Of a stretch of DNA of 42,556 nucleotides, positions 16,622-25,084 are shown one piece after another. Within the stretch, counting starts at the first letter, position 1, and each line of letters opens with the position of its first letter. The notes under the pieces were generated by a model that was not told the origin of the DNA, did no database searches, and saw only the letters and a list, made by a program, of their open reading frames with translations. Location: the NCBI GenBank assembly GCA_964486335.1, contig CAZAMB010000025.1, forward strand, positions 1-42,556, given 5' to 3'. This DNA is from CAZAMB01 sp964486335. GTDB taxonomy: Bacteria > Planctomycetota > Phycisphaerae > UBA1845. Position numbers and translations under genes: made by a program.

Positions 16622-18754
16622 ATGGAACAACGTGACTTATTTCGGAATTTGTTGATCGCCGCTGGGGCGTTCGTCATCGTCATGGCCGTGATACCGCGGC
16701 TGCTTCCGCCTCCCCCCGAGCCGGCAGCACCCTCGATTCCCAGCGAATCCGCCCAGTCCGGCGGAGCATCGTCAGCCACCAGTGCGCGTCCGGCTGAAAA
16801 CAACCCTCAAGCATCCGGAACCGAGTCGTCGCCAGTTACCACCGGTCTACCCGTGGCTGGAGGAGCGAACGGATTGACCGTTGTCGAGGCGGAATCAACG
16901 CAAACCTTCGAAATGGGAGCGGCCCCACAGACCGATGATCGAGTCGATGGGTCGGCCCTGCCGTTTCGGGCGCGGCTTACGCTTTCCAATCTGGGCGCAT
17001 CCGTTGAACAAGTCTTGCTAACCGACCACGCTGCAAAACTCGCGTCCCACGATCGCTATGCCTTGCTCGCACCCGTCGAGCGTTCTGACGGAAGAGTCTT
17101 TCGTTCGCTTGCCGTGGAGAAGATCAACGTCGACGGCATGGATGTCGTGCTGGCCGACAAGCGGTGGCACTGCAGCGGTGTCGAGGAATACCGGTCGGCG
17201 GACGGCGAAACCGGGCACCGCGCCGAGTTTCGCATTGATGTCCACAAGAACGATCTGCCTTTCCTGCAAATCAGTCGAATCTTCCAACTCCCGCACCAGC
17301 CGGTAGGCTCGGGCCGACATGATCTGTTTTCGACGCTTGCATTGAAAAACGTCACAAAGGAACCTTACAAGGTTGTTGTTACTTCGCGAGGCGGCATTGG
17401 AAACACTCGCGCCAGTCTTTACACCGACGATCGATTTATCGACGTCGGTGTGGCGAGCAACATGGGACACGTCATCGGCAGCCGGACCGCGGATCTGGCC
17501 GTCGTAGAGAAGAAAAGCATCTCGTTGTTCACCTGGTCACGAGAAAAACCGGATCAGCGATTCTCCTGGGCCGCTACCGCCAATACGTATTTCACGTGCA
17601 CGATCGCTCCAGTGGCCGCCGACGGCAAAGGAGCCGCTTCGTACATTCATGAGGTGGCCGCTGTCGACGCCGACGGTGATTCGAGCACGAGTGATGACGT
17701 TACGTTGCGATTCACGTCAACCCTGGTCGAGCTGCCGCCGGAAGGTGAAGTTCACTATCCGGCGGCGATATTTCTCGGCGAGAAGGACGGCCAGGCATTT
17801 CGATCAATCCCCGAATACAAGGATCGAAATTACTACTACCAGATTGAACAGGGCTTCGGCTGGTGCACGTTCACATTCCTCGTCGAGTTAATGATCTGGC
17901 TGCTGAACGGGCTCCATTTCGTGGTGCGCGATTTCGGCGTGGCCATCATCATTCTCGTCCTCATCGTCCGGACCATGCTGCATCCGATCACAAAAAAGGG
18001 CCAGGTCAACATGGTCCGTATGCAGCACAAGATGGCGGAAATGGGTCCGAAGATCGAGGAAATCAAAAAGAAATTCGCCAATGACAAAGCCCGGCTCAAT
18101 CAGGAGATGATGAAGCTTAACATCAATCCGGCGGGCCAGCTGATGTCGTGCCTTCCGATGTTCATCCAGATGCCCATTTGGGTGGCGCTGTATTTGAGCC
18201 TGAGCAACAATATCCTGATGCGGCATGAGCCCTTTCTCTTCACGTGGATCGAAGACTTGACCGCCCAGGACGCGCTGATCAAGTTTTCCGCGCCGTTCCA
18301 CGTTCCGATTTTCGGATGGGAACTGACATCGTTCAATCTTCTGCCGCTGCTGGTAGCACTGTTCATGTACATTCAGCAGAAGACGCAGCCGAAACCCAAA
18401 CCCAACCCCAATATGACCGATCAACAGCGGCAACAGCAGGAAACCATGCAGCGCATGATGCCCATCATGAGCATCATGATGATGCTGATTTTTTACAAAA
18501 TGCCCAGCGGGTTGAACCTGTACATCATGTTCAGTTCGTTATTCGGCTGGCTCGAACAGGCGCGCATTCGCAAGCACATCCGCGAGCATGAGGATGCCGG
18601 CACACTGCACAACCCGCCGCCGAAGAAACCGAAACCTGAATTCACGAACGGTCCGCCCAAGTCCAAGCTTTCCTGGCTTGAACGTCTGCAAAAGGCGGCC
18701 GAAGAAGCCCAAAAAGCCCAGCGCACACAACGGACAAAGCGAAACCGTTCCTAG
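16622..18754 (+). CDS. yidC: Membrane protein insertase YidC
   Basis: 710 residues, longer than Escherichia coli YidC (548). TM1 is at residues 7-26. Residues 27-90 are Pro/Ser-rich low complexity, then a large extracytoplasmic beta-supersandwich domain runs to about residue 400. The conserved insertase core follows: GFGWCTFTFLVELMIWLLNG, then the groove arginine Arg450 in LIVRTMLHPITKK. Next come the charged cytoplasmic hairpin (MGPKIEEIKKKF), LMSCLPMFIQMPIWVALY, and terminal TM segments with FYKMPSGLNLYIM. The C-terminus is basic (QRTQRTKRNRS), as in ribosome-binding YidC tails. It inserts membrane proteins alone or with SecYEG. The usual rnpA and rpmH neighbours are absent here, which is common outside Proteobacteria and Firmicutes. 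Confidence 0.96.
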   Translation: MEQRDLFRNLLIAAGAFVIVMAVIPRLLPPPPEPAAPSIPSESAQSGGASSATSARPAENNPQASGTESSPVTTGLPVAGGANGLTVVEAESTQTFEMGAAPQTDDRVDGSALPFRARLTLSNLGASVEQVLLTDHAAKLASHDRYALLAPVERSDGRVFRSLAVEKINVDGMDVVLADKRWHCSGVEEYRSADGETGHRAEFRIDVHKNDLPFLQISRIFQLPHQPVGSGRHDLFSTLALKNVTKEPYKVVVTSRGGIGNTRASLYTDDRFIDVGVASNMGHVIGSRTADLAVVEKKSISLFTWSREKPDQRFSWAATANTYFTCTIAPVAADGKGAASYIHEVAAVDADGDSSTSDDVTLRFTSTLVELPPEGEVHYPAAIFLGEKDGQAFRSIPEYKDRNYYYQIEQGFGWCTFTFLVELMIWLLNGLHFVVRDFGVAIIILVLIVRTMLHPITKKGQVNMVRMQHKMAEMGPKIEEIKKKFANDKARLNQEMMKLNINPAGQLMSCLPMFIQMPIWVALYLSLSNNILMRHEPFLFTWIEDLTAQDALIKFSAPFHVPIFGWELTSFNLLPLLVALFMYIQQKTQPKPKPNPNMTDQQRQQQETMQRMMPIMSIMMMLIFYKMPSGLNLYIMFSSLFGWLEQARIRKHIREHEDAGTLHNPPPKKPKPEFTNGPPKSKLSWLERLQKAAEEAQKAQRTQRTKRNRS

Positions 18755-18953
18755 CACGTGGCTAATCAAATCGACTTGTCGTTTGGGCCGGTCAGGACTT
18801 GACAAAGCGGGAATCAGCAACAATTGTGAACTCGAGGTGATCGCAGTGGGCCGCTGCGCGCTATCCTCGTTTTCTTGCGTAACGCGGTTGCGCGTCAACA
18901 TTGAAGGAGCCGCGGATTGATCGTCCGCTCAGGTCGGCCTTGGAACGCACGAC

Positions 18954-19703
18954 ATGTCACCCATCCTCTTCTTCGGCTATGGGCTCCTGGCCTACGCGGC
19001 CTTCTTAGTGACCATCCTTTACGCCATCGGATTCGTCACCAATCTGGGCGTTCCGAAATCGATCAACTCTGGGATTCCCGATTCAACGATGCAGGCTGTT
19101 TTGATCAACTTAAGTCTACTCGGCGCTTTTGCGATTCAGCACACCATCATGGCCAGGCCCGGCTTCAAGAAATGGTGGACAACCATCATCCCCAGGCCGA
19201 TCGAGCGAAGCACGTTTGTTCTTGTCGCGAGTGCTCTACTGCTGCTCCTGTTTTGGCAATGGCGTCCGCTTACCGGCGTGATCTGGCAGGTTCAATCTGC
19301 CATTTTGCGAAGCGGGCTTCAGGCGCTCTCGATGCTTGGTTGGGGAATCGTCTTCTACTCGAGCTTCCTGATCGACCATTTTGACTTGTTCGGACTCCGC
19401 CAGGTTTACCTGCACTTGCGGGGCCGGCCCTATGAACATCATGGATTCGTCACACCGGCAATCTACCGTTTGGTACGAAATCCCCTGATGCTCGGTTTCT
19501 TGATTGCATTCTGGTCAACGCCGGACATGACTCATGGGCACTTGCTTTTTGCGATCACCACGACCTTGTACATTCTTGTCGGAATTCAGTTCGAGGAGCG
19601 GGACATCGCGCGGATTCTCGGCCAGCCCTATCAGGACTATCGCGAGCGCACTCGGATGCTGATTCCCTTTCTCCGTCGTCGAGCATCTGCTTCCCGCGCG
19701 TAA
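18954..19703 (+). CDS. mddA: MddA/NnrU-type membrane S-methyltransferase
   Basis: 249 residues with five or six membrane helices. The pattern AIQHTIMARPGFKKWWTTII, IERSTFVL, then YRLVRNPLMLGFLIAFWSTP and QFEERDIARILGQPYQDYRE matches methanethiol S-methyltransferases of the NnrU/isoprenylcysteine methyltransferase-like superfamily. MddA makes dimethyl sulfide from methanethiol with S-adenosylmethionine at the cytoplasmic membrane. The C-terminal RNP...E-R-D...Y..Y segment is the SAM-binding region of ICMT-fold enzymes. Substrate assignment is from overall resemblance, not experiment; another small thiol or lipid acceptor is possible. No sulfur-metabolism gene adjoins it. It sits alone between yidC and the TolC-type gene. 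Confidence 0.62.
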   Translation: MSPILFFGYGLLAYAAFLVTILYAIGFVTNLGVPKSINSGIPDSTMQAVLINLSLLGAFAIQHTIMARPGFKKWWTTIIPRPIERSTFVLVASALLLLLFWQWRPLTGVIWQVQSAILRSGLQALSMLGWGIVFYSSFLIDHFDLFGLRQVYLHLRGRPYEHHGFVTPAIYRLVRNPLMLGFLIAFWSTPDMTHGHLLFAITTTLYILVGIQFEERDIARILGQPYQDYRERTRMLIPFLRRRASASRA

Positions 19704-19804
19704 CGCCGCTAGCTTGACGGTGAGCAGACGGGATCGCCCCGCGTCCATTCATAGCGAGGTTCGCGTTGACGCCACCGGCGACTTGCGGTTATTCCTTCAC
19801 GACA

Positions 19805-21631
19805 ATGAACACGGCAATTCCGTCTATCAGAGCGGTGTCAGGAGCTCGCGAGCTCTTCGGGTCGACCGTGGTCGTCCTTTTGATTTCTTTTGCCTCCGGC
19901 TGCCAGAGCACGATCATTCGTAGTGCCGATCGCGAGGTCTATCGGGTCGTGGAGGATCGGCAGCGAGCCTCGCTGGGCGAAACCTCGAACGTCGATATTG
20001 GTCCGGAATCCGGTAGCGTTTCGGGCGTCGAGCGGATGTACGATTTCAACCCCCGGCCAAGCGACCCCAACATTCCGGCGTCATTTCACCACGCGAACAA
20101 TGAACAGCCTGTGCCGCCGGAAGACCCGTCGAATCAGGAACCGGCGGCGCAAGCCGATCTCAACGAAAATGAGGGAGACCGGTCTCCGGATATCCAAACC
20201 TTCGGCTTGCGCGACGTGCTGCTTTATGCCGATCGACGGGCGCGCGAAGTGCAGGATGCCAAAGAGGAGCTGTTCCTTGCCGCGCTCGACCTCACGCTGG
20301 AACGCCACCTCTGGACGCCGCAGTTTGTCGCATCGGTGCAGGCCGAATTCGCGGATTACGGCCAGATCCGTGATTTTGACAGAGCGATGACAGCCGTCAG
20401 CAATGTTGCAGTGACGCAACGACTGCCTTTCGGCGGCGACGTGACCGCACGCGTCATCAATTCACTGATGCGCGATCTCGGTGTGCATACGACGTCCGGA
20501 GAATCAGGCAATGTTATCATCGAAGCGAATATTCCGCTCTTTCGCGGGGCCGGACGAGTCGCCTACGAATCGCGGTATCAGGCCGAGCGCGAATTGATCT
20601 ATGCCGTGCGAACGTATGAACGGTTTCGAAGGTCGTTTCTGGTGAATGCGGCGTCGGAGTATTTCAATCTGCAGAGGCTCAAGTCTGCCGTCGCCAACAC
20701 GTTGAAGAGCTACGAAAGCCGGCGCAACGATTGGGAAAAAGCCGATTTCATCAACCGCATGGGACAGAGCAAGACGATTTTTGAAGCCCCCCGCGCCAAG
20801 TCGAGCTTTCGACAGGCCGAAGCCGCCCTGGTCAGCGCGAAGGAGCAGTATGCCTCGGCGCTGGACCGATTCAAGATCTTCATCGGAATGCCGGTCGGTG
20901 AACCGCTCGACGTCATCGATCAGGACGCCGACGCCGACGCGAGTGCGCTCGACCTCCTATTGCCGCGCGTCGACGTAGAAACCGCCGTCGATGTAGCGCT
21001 GGTGCGACGCCTCGACCTTCGCAACGACGCCGACCGCGTCGACGATTCCCGGCGGCAGGTACTTGTGGCCAAGAACCGCATCCTCCCCGATCTCAATGCT
21101 TCTGGAAGCGCGACGCTCGACACCGATCCGGACCGACTCAATTCGGCGAGTTACAACACCGAACGCACCACCTGGCAAGGCATGCTGACGCTTCGCATGG
21201 ACGATCGAAAGGCTGAGCGCAACGCCTACCGTGCATCGTTGATCGCCACTCGCAAGGCCGAACGCGACTTTGAGCAGGCGTCCGACACGGTTCGCGCCGA
21301 CGTCCGCCGAGCGATTCGTCGCGTTGACCAGCAGACCAAGCTTCGGGCGATTCAAGCCGCCAATGTCGAGGAAAACGAGTTTCGACTTCTGGCGGCACGC
21401 GCGCAGTTTGACCTGGGCACCACGACAAACCAGGACGTGGTGGATGCGGAGAATGACCTGCTGGCCGCACGCAACGATCTGGCCGAGGCCATTTCGGCCT
21501 ATCGCGTCGCCATCCTCCAATTCCGAAGGGATACGGAAACGCTCAGGGTGACCGACGACGGATTGTGGCAGGGTGCGGACCGAGGCCAGCCAGAAGAATC
21601 AACCAGCGGCTCCCCTTCGGGTGGCCGCTGA
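19805..21631 (+). CDS. TolC-family outer membrane efflux lipoprotein
   Basis: 608 residues from the ATG at 19805; a TTG 39 nt earlier is possible but gives a poor signal peptide. The N-terminus ends in a lipobox-like ISFASGC with Cys33 as lipidation site. Residues 34-130 form a long Pro/Glu/Asn-rich linker. The rest has the two alpha-hairpin repeats of TolC/OEP proteins, including ANIPLFRGAGRVAYESRYQA and, in the second repeat, FDLGTTTNQDVVDAENDLLA, a typical OEP motif. Such proteins form trimeric outer-membrane channels for tripartite efflux or type I secretion. No membrane-fusion or pump gene is adjacent, so the partner is elsewhere. The reading frame of the next secreted protein begins 164 nt later. 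Confidence 0.88.
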   Translation: MNTAIPSIRAVSGARELFGSTVVVLLISFASGCQSTIIRSADREVYRVVEDRQRASLGETSNVDIGPESGSVSGVERMYDFNPRPSDPNIPASFHHANNEQPVPPEDPSNQEPAAQADLNENEGDRSPDIQTFGLRDVLLYADRRAREVQDAKEELFLAALDLTLERHLWTPQFVASVQAEFADYGQIRDFDRAMTAVSNVAVTQRLPFGGDVTARVINSLMRDLGVHTTSGESGNVIIEANIPLFRGAGRVAYESRYQAERELIYAVRTYERFRRSFLVNAASEYFNLQRLKSAVANTLKSYESRRNDWEKADFINRMGQSKTIFEAPRAKSSFRQAEAALVSAKEQYASALDRFKIFIGMPVGEPLDVIDQDADADASALDLLLPRVDVETAVDVALVRRLDLRNDADRVDDSRRQVLVAKNRILPDLNASGSATLDTDPDRLNSASYNTERTTWQGMLTLRMDDRKAERNAYRASLIATRKAERDFEQASDTVRADVRRAIRRVDQQTKLRAIQAANVEENEFRLLAARAQFDLGTTTNQDVVDAENDLLAARNDLAEAISAYRVAILQFRRDTETLRVTDDGLWQGADRGQPEESTSGSPSGGR

Positions 21632-21794
21632 AACCGACAGCGAATCGGCGAATCCGCCATTCGCGACTGGTGAGGACGCCTGGTTTCGGCCATACTGGTC
21701 TGTCCGTCGCATTGCGATGCGACGAATCTTCCGGACGGAAACGGAGTTCGTTCGGCACGAGACAGGGGGCGTTGCTTTTTTCCGCGAGGTGTTC

Positions 21795-22826
21795 ATGCAT
21801 TCAAATAAGAAACTTTTCCTGATCGTCGGATGGGGAGTCCTTGGTTGGGTGGGTGGAGCCGGCCCAGCTTCGGCTCAGTCCCCGCCCTGGGACTTGTTCA
21901 TTGACTCGTTTTCCGACGAATCCTGCGATTTGGTCAACGCTGGAAACGCGGAATTGGTGGTGTTCAGCACCACCGGTGAACTGATCGTCATCACCGGCGC
22001 TGACGCTTTCGTGGAAGGCAGCTTCGTGGATGTTGATGGCACCGTCTTGCTCGATGGGTTACCGTTCGGGATCATCGACTTCGCCACTGACGGCGACGGA
22101 TCCCGATCGCTTTGGTGGCTGACGTTGACCGGAACGGTGGTGGACATCGATCCATTTACGCTGAGTCCGTCCGACAGCGGACTCCTTCCGACGGATTTCT
22201 CCGGTGTCCCTTGCGACGCGTGCCTGTTCTGGGATGACCCGGCCGATTGCAACGGTGATGCGATCATCGATTTGGATTTCGACGGTGTTCCCGACGCGTT
22301 CGATCTCTGTCCTGACACGCCTTTTGACGAACCCGTTGACTTTGACGGATGCGCATGTTTTGAAGTCGATGCGGACCTCGACGGCGTTGATGATTGCGAC
22401 GATCTATGTCCGGAAACGCCACCCTTCGACGACGTGGACTTCGACGGCTGCGCCTGTTTCGAAGTCGACAGCGACGGCGACGGCATCGATGACTGCGACG
22501 ACCTTTGTCCTGATTCACCCTTCGATGAAGGGGTCGATGCGGATGGTTGTGCGTGCAGCGAACTGATCGACTGCCTTTGCGAGGCCGATTCCGACCGCGA
22601 CGGCGTTTCCGATTGCGACGACGAGTGCCCCGCCACGCCGCGAAACACAAGCGTCGATTTCGACGGATGTCCGGCCGTGGTCGTGGTTCAACCTCCGCCG
22701 ATCACCATCGCCTGTGGAAACTTCGGCATTACGGCGATGGCGTTGATGTTTTGCGGGCTGTTCTTCATGCGATCAGGACGGACAAGACAATACAATGGAG
22801 GCAATCAACAGGAGGCACGCAAATGA
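21795..22826 (+). CDS. Secreted protein with thrombospondin type 3 repeats
   Basis: 343 residues. ATG 5 nt after GAGG; the open frame extends upstream into the TolC gene but that part is non-coding. The signal peptide is residues 1-27 (KKLFLIVGWGVLGWVGG ... ASA). Residues 29-158 form a novel-looking domain containing SCDLVNAGNAELVVFSTTGE and LWWLTLTGTVVDIDPF, ending GVPCDACLFWDDPADC; it is shared with the next gene. Residues about 159-292 are four calcium-binding-type TSP3 repeats, each like DSDGDGIDDCDDLCPDSP followed by a Cys pair. A C-terminal hydrophobic helix with basic tail (FGITAMALMFCGLFFMRSGR) follows CG and could anchor or sort the protein. The stop codon overlaps the start of its paralog (ATGA). 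Confidence 0.85.
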   Translation: MHSNKKLFLIVGWGVLGWVGGAGPASAQSPPWDLFIDSFSDESCDLVNAGNAELVVFSTTGELIVITGADAFVEGSFVDVDGTVLLDGLPFGIIDFATDGDGSRSLWWLTLTGTVVDIDPFTLSPSDSGLLPTDFSGVPCDACLFWDDPADCNGDAIIDLDFDGVPDAFDLCPDTPFDEPVDFDGCACFEVDADLDGVDDCDDLCPETPPFDDVDFDGCACFEVDSDGDGIDDCDDLCPDSPFDEGVDADGCACSELIDCLCEADSDRDGVSDCDDECPATPRNTSVDFDGCPAVVVVQPPPITIACGNFGITAMALMFCGLFFMRSGRTRQYNGGNQQEARK

Positions 22827-23407
22827 AGGCGGTTCACAGGCCTCGATGGCTTCTATTTGCAACCACACTCGCTGCCGCGGTGGTCGGCCCCATGCCGCCT
22901 TCTGTCCAGGCGCAGACCAAGCCCTGGCTGTTGTTTCTCGATTCCCAGTCGCCTTCGCGCTGCGATGTGGTGAACGCCGACAACGCCGAGCTTGTGGTGC
23001 TTCAGGGATCCGGACAGCTCGTCCTCGTCACCGGTGTCGATGTCACATTGCAGGACGCGATCGTCGATGAGGATGGATTCGTCTCGTTCGAGGGAGAACC
23101 GGCCGGCGTGATCGACTTCGCCGACGACGGCAACGGCCTGCGGACGCTCTGGTGGATGTCGCTCACGGGGACCGTGGTTAGCGTCAACTCCTTCACGGGC
23201 ACACCTTCCTCGACAAACAAAGTTCCCGACGACTACGTCGGCGTGCCCTGCGATGCCTGCGAGTTTTGGGACGATCCGTCGGTTTGTGACGATCCACCTC
23301 CGCCGGTAACGATTCCTCTATGCGGGCTGGACGTGCCGATTACGGTCGCCTTTGTGCTCTCGGGTCTGATGGGCCTGCGATTGGTCCGTCGTCGCGGATT
23401 GACTTGA
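22823..23407 (+). CDS. Secreted paralog of upstream protein, without TSP3 repeats
   Basis: 194 residues. ATG is 7 nt after AGGAGG, inside the last codons of the preceding gene, so the pair is translationally coupled. A signal peptide (KAVHRPRWLLFATTLAAAVV ... VQA) is followed by the same 125-residue domain as its neighbour: CDVVNADNAELVVLQGSGQL, AGVIDFADDGNG, LWWMSLTGTVVSVNSF, GVPCDACEFWDDPSVC. It then goes directly to a Pro-rich link and a C-terminal helix, CGLDVPITVAFVLSGLMGLR, with an Arg-rich end. The pair therefore arose by tandem duplication, with TSP3 repeats inserted into the first copy or lost from the second. Function unknown; extracytoplasmic. A tRNA-Gln promoter starts at its stop codon. 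Confidence 0.85.
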   Translation: MKAVHRPRWLLFATTLAAAVVGPMPPSVQAQTKPWLLFLDSQSPSRCDVVNADNAELVVLQGSGQLVLVTGVDVTLQDAIVDEDGFVSFEGEPAGVIDFADDGNGLRTLWWMSLTGTVVSVNSFTGTPSSTNKVPDDYVGVPCDACEFWDDPSVCDDPPPPVTIPLCGLDVPITVAFVLSGLMGLRLVRRRGLT

Positions 23408-23432
23408 CCCGCGCTTCCCGATTCGATTAAAT
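23404..23432 (+). promoter_or_regulatory. Sigma70-type promoter for tRNA-Gln
   Basis: A -35 box TTGACC (23404-23409, 5 of 6 consensus) and a -10 box TTAAAT (23427-23432, 4 of 6) are spaced 17 nt apart. The predicted start falls a few bases before tRNA-Gln. The -35 box overlaps the TGA stop of the preceding protein gene. Position and matches support it; not otherwise proven. Confidence 0.6.
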
Positions 23433-23447
23433 GGAGCGGGTCGTTGA

Positions 23448-23520
23448 TGGGGTGTGGTGCAATTGGCAGCACGTCTGACTCTGGATCAGAAGGTTCTAGG
23501 TTCGAGTCCTAGCACCCCAG
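23448..23520 (+). tRNA. tRNA-Gln (CTG)
   Basis: 73-nt cloverleaf. The acceptor is TGGGGTG/CACCCCA with discriminator G. The anticodon stem TCTGA/TCAGA encloses loop CTCTGGA, anticodon CTG (reads CAG). The T-arm is CTAGG-TTCGAGT-CCTAG. The weak first pair (U1-A72) is typical of bacterial tRNA-Gln. CCA is not encoded. It is followed within 6 nt by an intrinsic terminator. Confidence 0.96.
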
Positions 23521-23525
23521 TCGAA

Positions 23526-23549
23526 AGGCCGAATCGCTCGGCCTTTTTT
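23526..23549 (+). terminator. Rho-independent terminator after tRNA-Gln
   Basis: A perfect 7-bp stem AGGCCGA/TCGGCCT with a 5-nt loop is followed directly by a run of T. It ends the tRNA-Gln transcript. Confidence 0.88.
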
Positions 23550-23796
23550 CTTGCGCTTTCGGCATCCGAACAATCCTTAATTTCTCGGTGTTTCCTCGAC
23601 GTTCGGCAAGTGCCCTTATTCCGACAACGATGTTCTCGATTGTCAGTTTCGCTGCACAGGAATGATCTGTCTTGCACGTTTGGGCACGTGATTTGGTCCC
23701 GTATTTGGTCCTGTGTTTCTTTGCGATTCGGTAGGTCATCCGTCCCGGCTCGCAAGGCGATTTGCGGGGCTGGTTGTATTTTCTAGTTCGGTCGGC

Positions 23797-24252
23797 TCAG
23801 GGTTCCTTCACTACCCATTCACCGTGGTCGGTCCGGTCAAAGTGATAGACGACGAAATCCCTCCGGCGAAGTTCGCTGTTGCGCCCGTCGATGCTCAGAA
23901 TCACCAGCTTATTCCAGTCGATGGGCACGCGACCCGCGTCGACGGCGAAGCGCCTCACATCCTTCGTGCGGATCGACAGCTTGTTCCGCTCTGCGTCGAA
24001 TGTGCCGGAAACCCATCCACCCCTGGCGGGATCCATCGCAGCTTCCGCGTACAGCCAGCGATCGGGATCAGAAACGGCAGCGTCAATTTCCACGCGAGCC
24101 GGCTGAGAAAGAACCGGTTGTTCCAACTGCATCGACTCTGTCGCATCAATGTCCGCTGCTTTCGATGGACCTTCGGGTTTGCGGCAAGCCGTCGCAATCA
24201 ACAGGCCGACAAGAATGGTTCCCACGCGTTTCAATGAACAAGCATCACTCAT
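23797..24252 (-). CDS. Small predicted lipoprotein, function unknown
   Basis: 151 residues. The N-terminus is a lipoprotein-type signal: KR then hydrophobic GTILVGLLIATAC with Cys23, although the -3 residue is Ala rather than Leu. After a Glu/Pro-rich linker, residues 55-150 look like a compact beta-rich domain (RWLYAEAAMDPARGGWVSGT, NKLSIRTKDVRRF, IDWNKLVILSIDG). No enzyme motif or named family was recognised. It is divergent from hslV; the ATG at 24252 has no clear ribosome-binding site. The 247 bases between its stop and the tRNA-Gln terminator show no supported gene. Likely a periplasmic-facing lipoprotein. Confidence 0.7.
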   Translation of the reverse strand: MSDACSLKRVGTILVGLLIATACRKPEGPSKAADIDATESMQLEQPVLSQPARVEIDAAVSDPDRWLYAEAAMDPARGGWVSGTFDAERNKLSIRTKDVRRFAVDAGRVPIDWNKLVILSIDGRNSELRRRDFVVYHFDRTDHGEWVVKEP

Positions 24253-24350
24253 TGGACGGCCAATTTCGAAACACGATAAACAGCCATCGCATCATTGCAA
24301 AATCCGGCACTCTGTTGTACCGTTCTTTTGACAGCCAAGGTGCGAAAACC

Positions 24351-24905
24351 ATGCCAAAAAAGGACGAGTCAACTCGGATCCGATCGACCACGATTCTGGC
24401 CGTGCGGCGCGGAAATAGCGTGGCTGTCGGCGGCGACGGGCAGGTATCGCTCGGCCATGCCGCTATCAAGCACGACGCCAAGAAGATTCGCAGATTGGCG
24501 GACGGCAAGGTGATATGCGGGTTCGCGGGATCGGCGGCCGATGCGTTTGCGCTGCTGGAGCGATTCGAGACCAAGCTCGAACAACACAAGGGCAATCTCA
24601 AGCGGGCAGCGATCGAGTTGGCCAAGGATTGGCGAACAGACCGGGCGCTGCGCCGTCTGGAGTCGCTGTTGGTGGTCGCTTCGGCGGAAACGACTCTGAT
24701 GATCGGCGGCTCAGGCGACGTCATCGAGCCAACCGACGGCGTAGTGGGCATTGGTTCGGGCGGAATGTACGCCGTGGCCGCAGCGCGAGCACTGATGGCC
24801 GAAACGGACCTCTCACCCGCCGCCATTGTCGAAAAATCACTGCGCATTACCGCGGCCATCTGCGTATACTCAAACGACACAATCATCGTCGAAACCCTGG
24901 AATAA
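24351..24905 (+). CDS. hslV: ATP-dependent protease peptidase subunit HslV
   Basis: 184 residues, the family's usual length. A 12-residue propeptide precedes the catalytic threonine, Thr13 in STTILAVRRGNSVAVGGDG. The conserved GQVSLG, KKIRRL, FAGSAADAFALLERFE and DWRTDRALRRLE segments follow, and IGSGGMYAVAAARAL ends the beta-subunit fold. HslV forms a dodecameric proteasome-like chamber that degrades proteins unfolded by the HslU ATPase in the cytoplasm. The start is fixed by the propeptide; AAGG lies 10 nt upstream. HslU normally lies immediately downstream, but here the next gene is on the other strand and unrelated, so hslU must be elsewhere or absent. Confidence 0.95.
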   Translation: MPKKDESTRIRSTTILAVRRGNSVAVGGDGQVSLGHAAIKHDAKKIRRLADGKVICGFAGSAADAFALLERFETKLEQHKGNLKRAAIELAKDWRTDRALRRLESLLVVASAETTLMIGGSGDVIEPTDGVVGIGSGGMYAVAAARALMAETDLSPAAIVEKSLRITAAICVYSNDTIIVETLE

Positions 24906-25084
24906 TCATCTTGTAGATCGAAAGCCGAATCTCCATTTCGCCGTACCTCACGCGGCCAGTTGATTCGCGGCCCGTCAAAACACATAGCCACGCTCGACTA
25001 CAGTATAACCCGGAAATGCGACCAGACCTTCAGGCAGCCTTCGTAGCAGACGAAGCGGAATCTCCCGTGAGTGTTGCCGTCACT

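Noticed and set aside
22547..22822. Upstream extension of the second secreted paralog
   Set aside because: It lies in the TSP3 repeat region of the preceding gene in another frame; the AGGAGG-preceded ATG gives a proper signal peptide.
23486..23755. Minus-strand frame ending VLGLEPRTF, considered as an integrase remnant beside tRNA-Gln
   Set aside because: The C-terminal part is tRNA-Gln read backwards, and no tyrosine-recombinase motif (R..HxxR..Y) is present. No direct repeat of the tRNA 3' end was found nearby.
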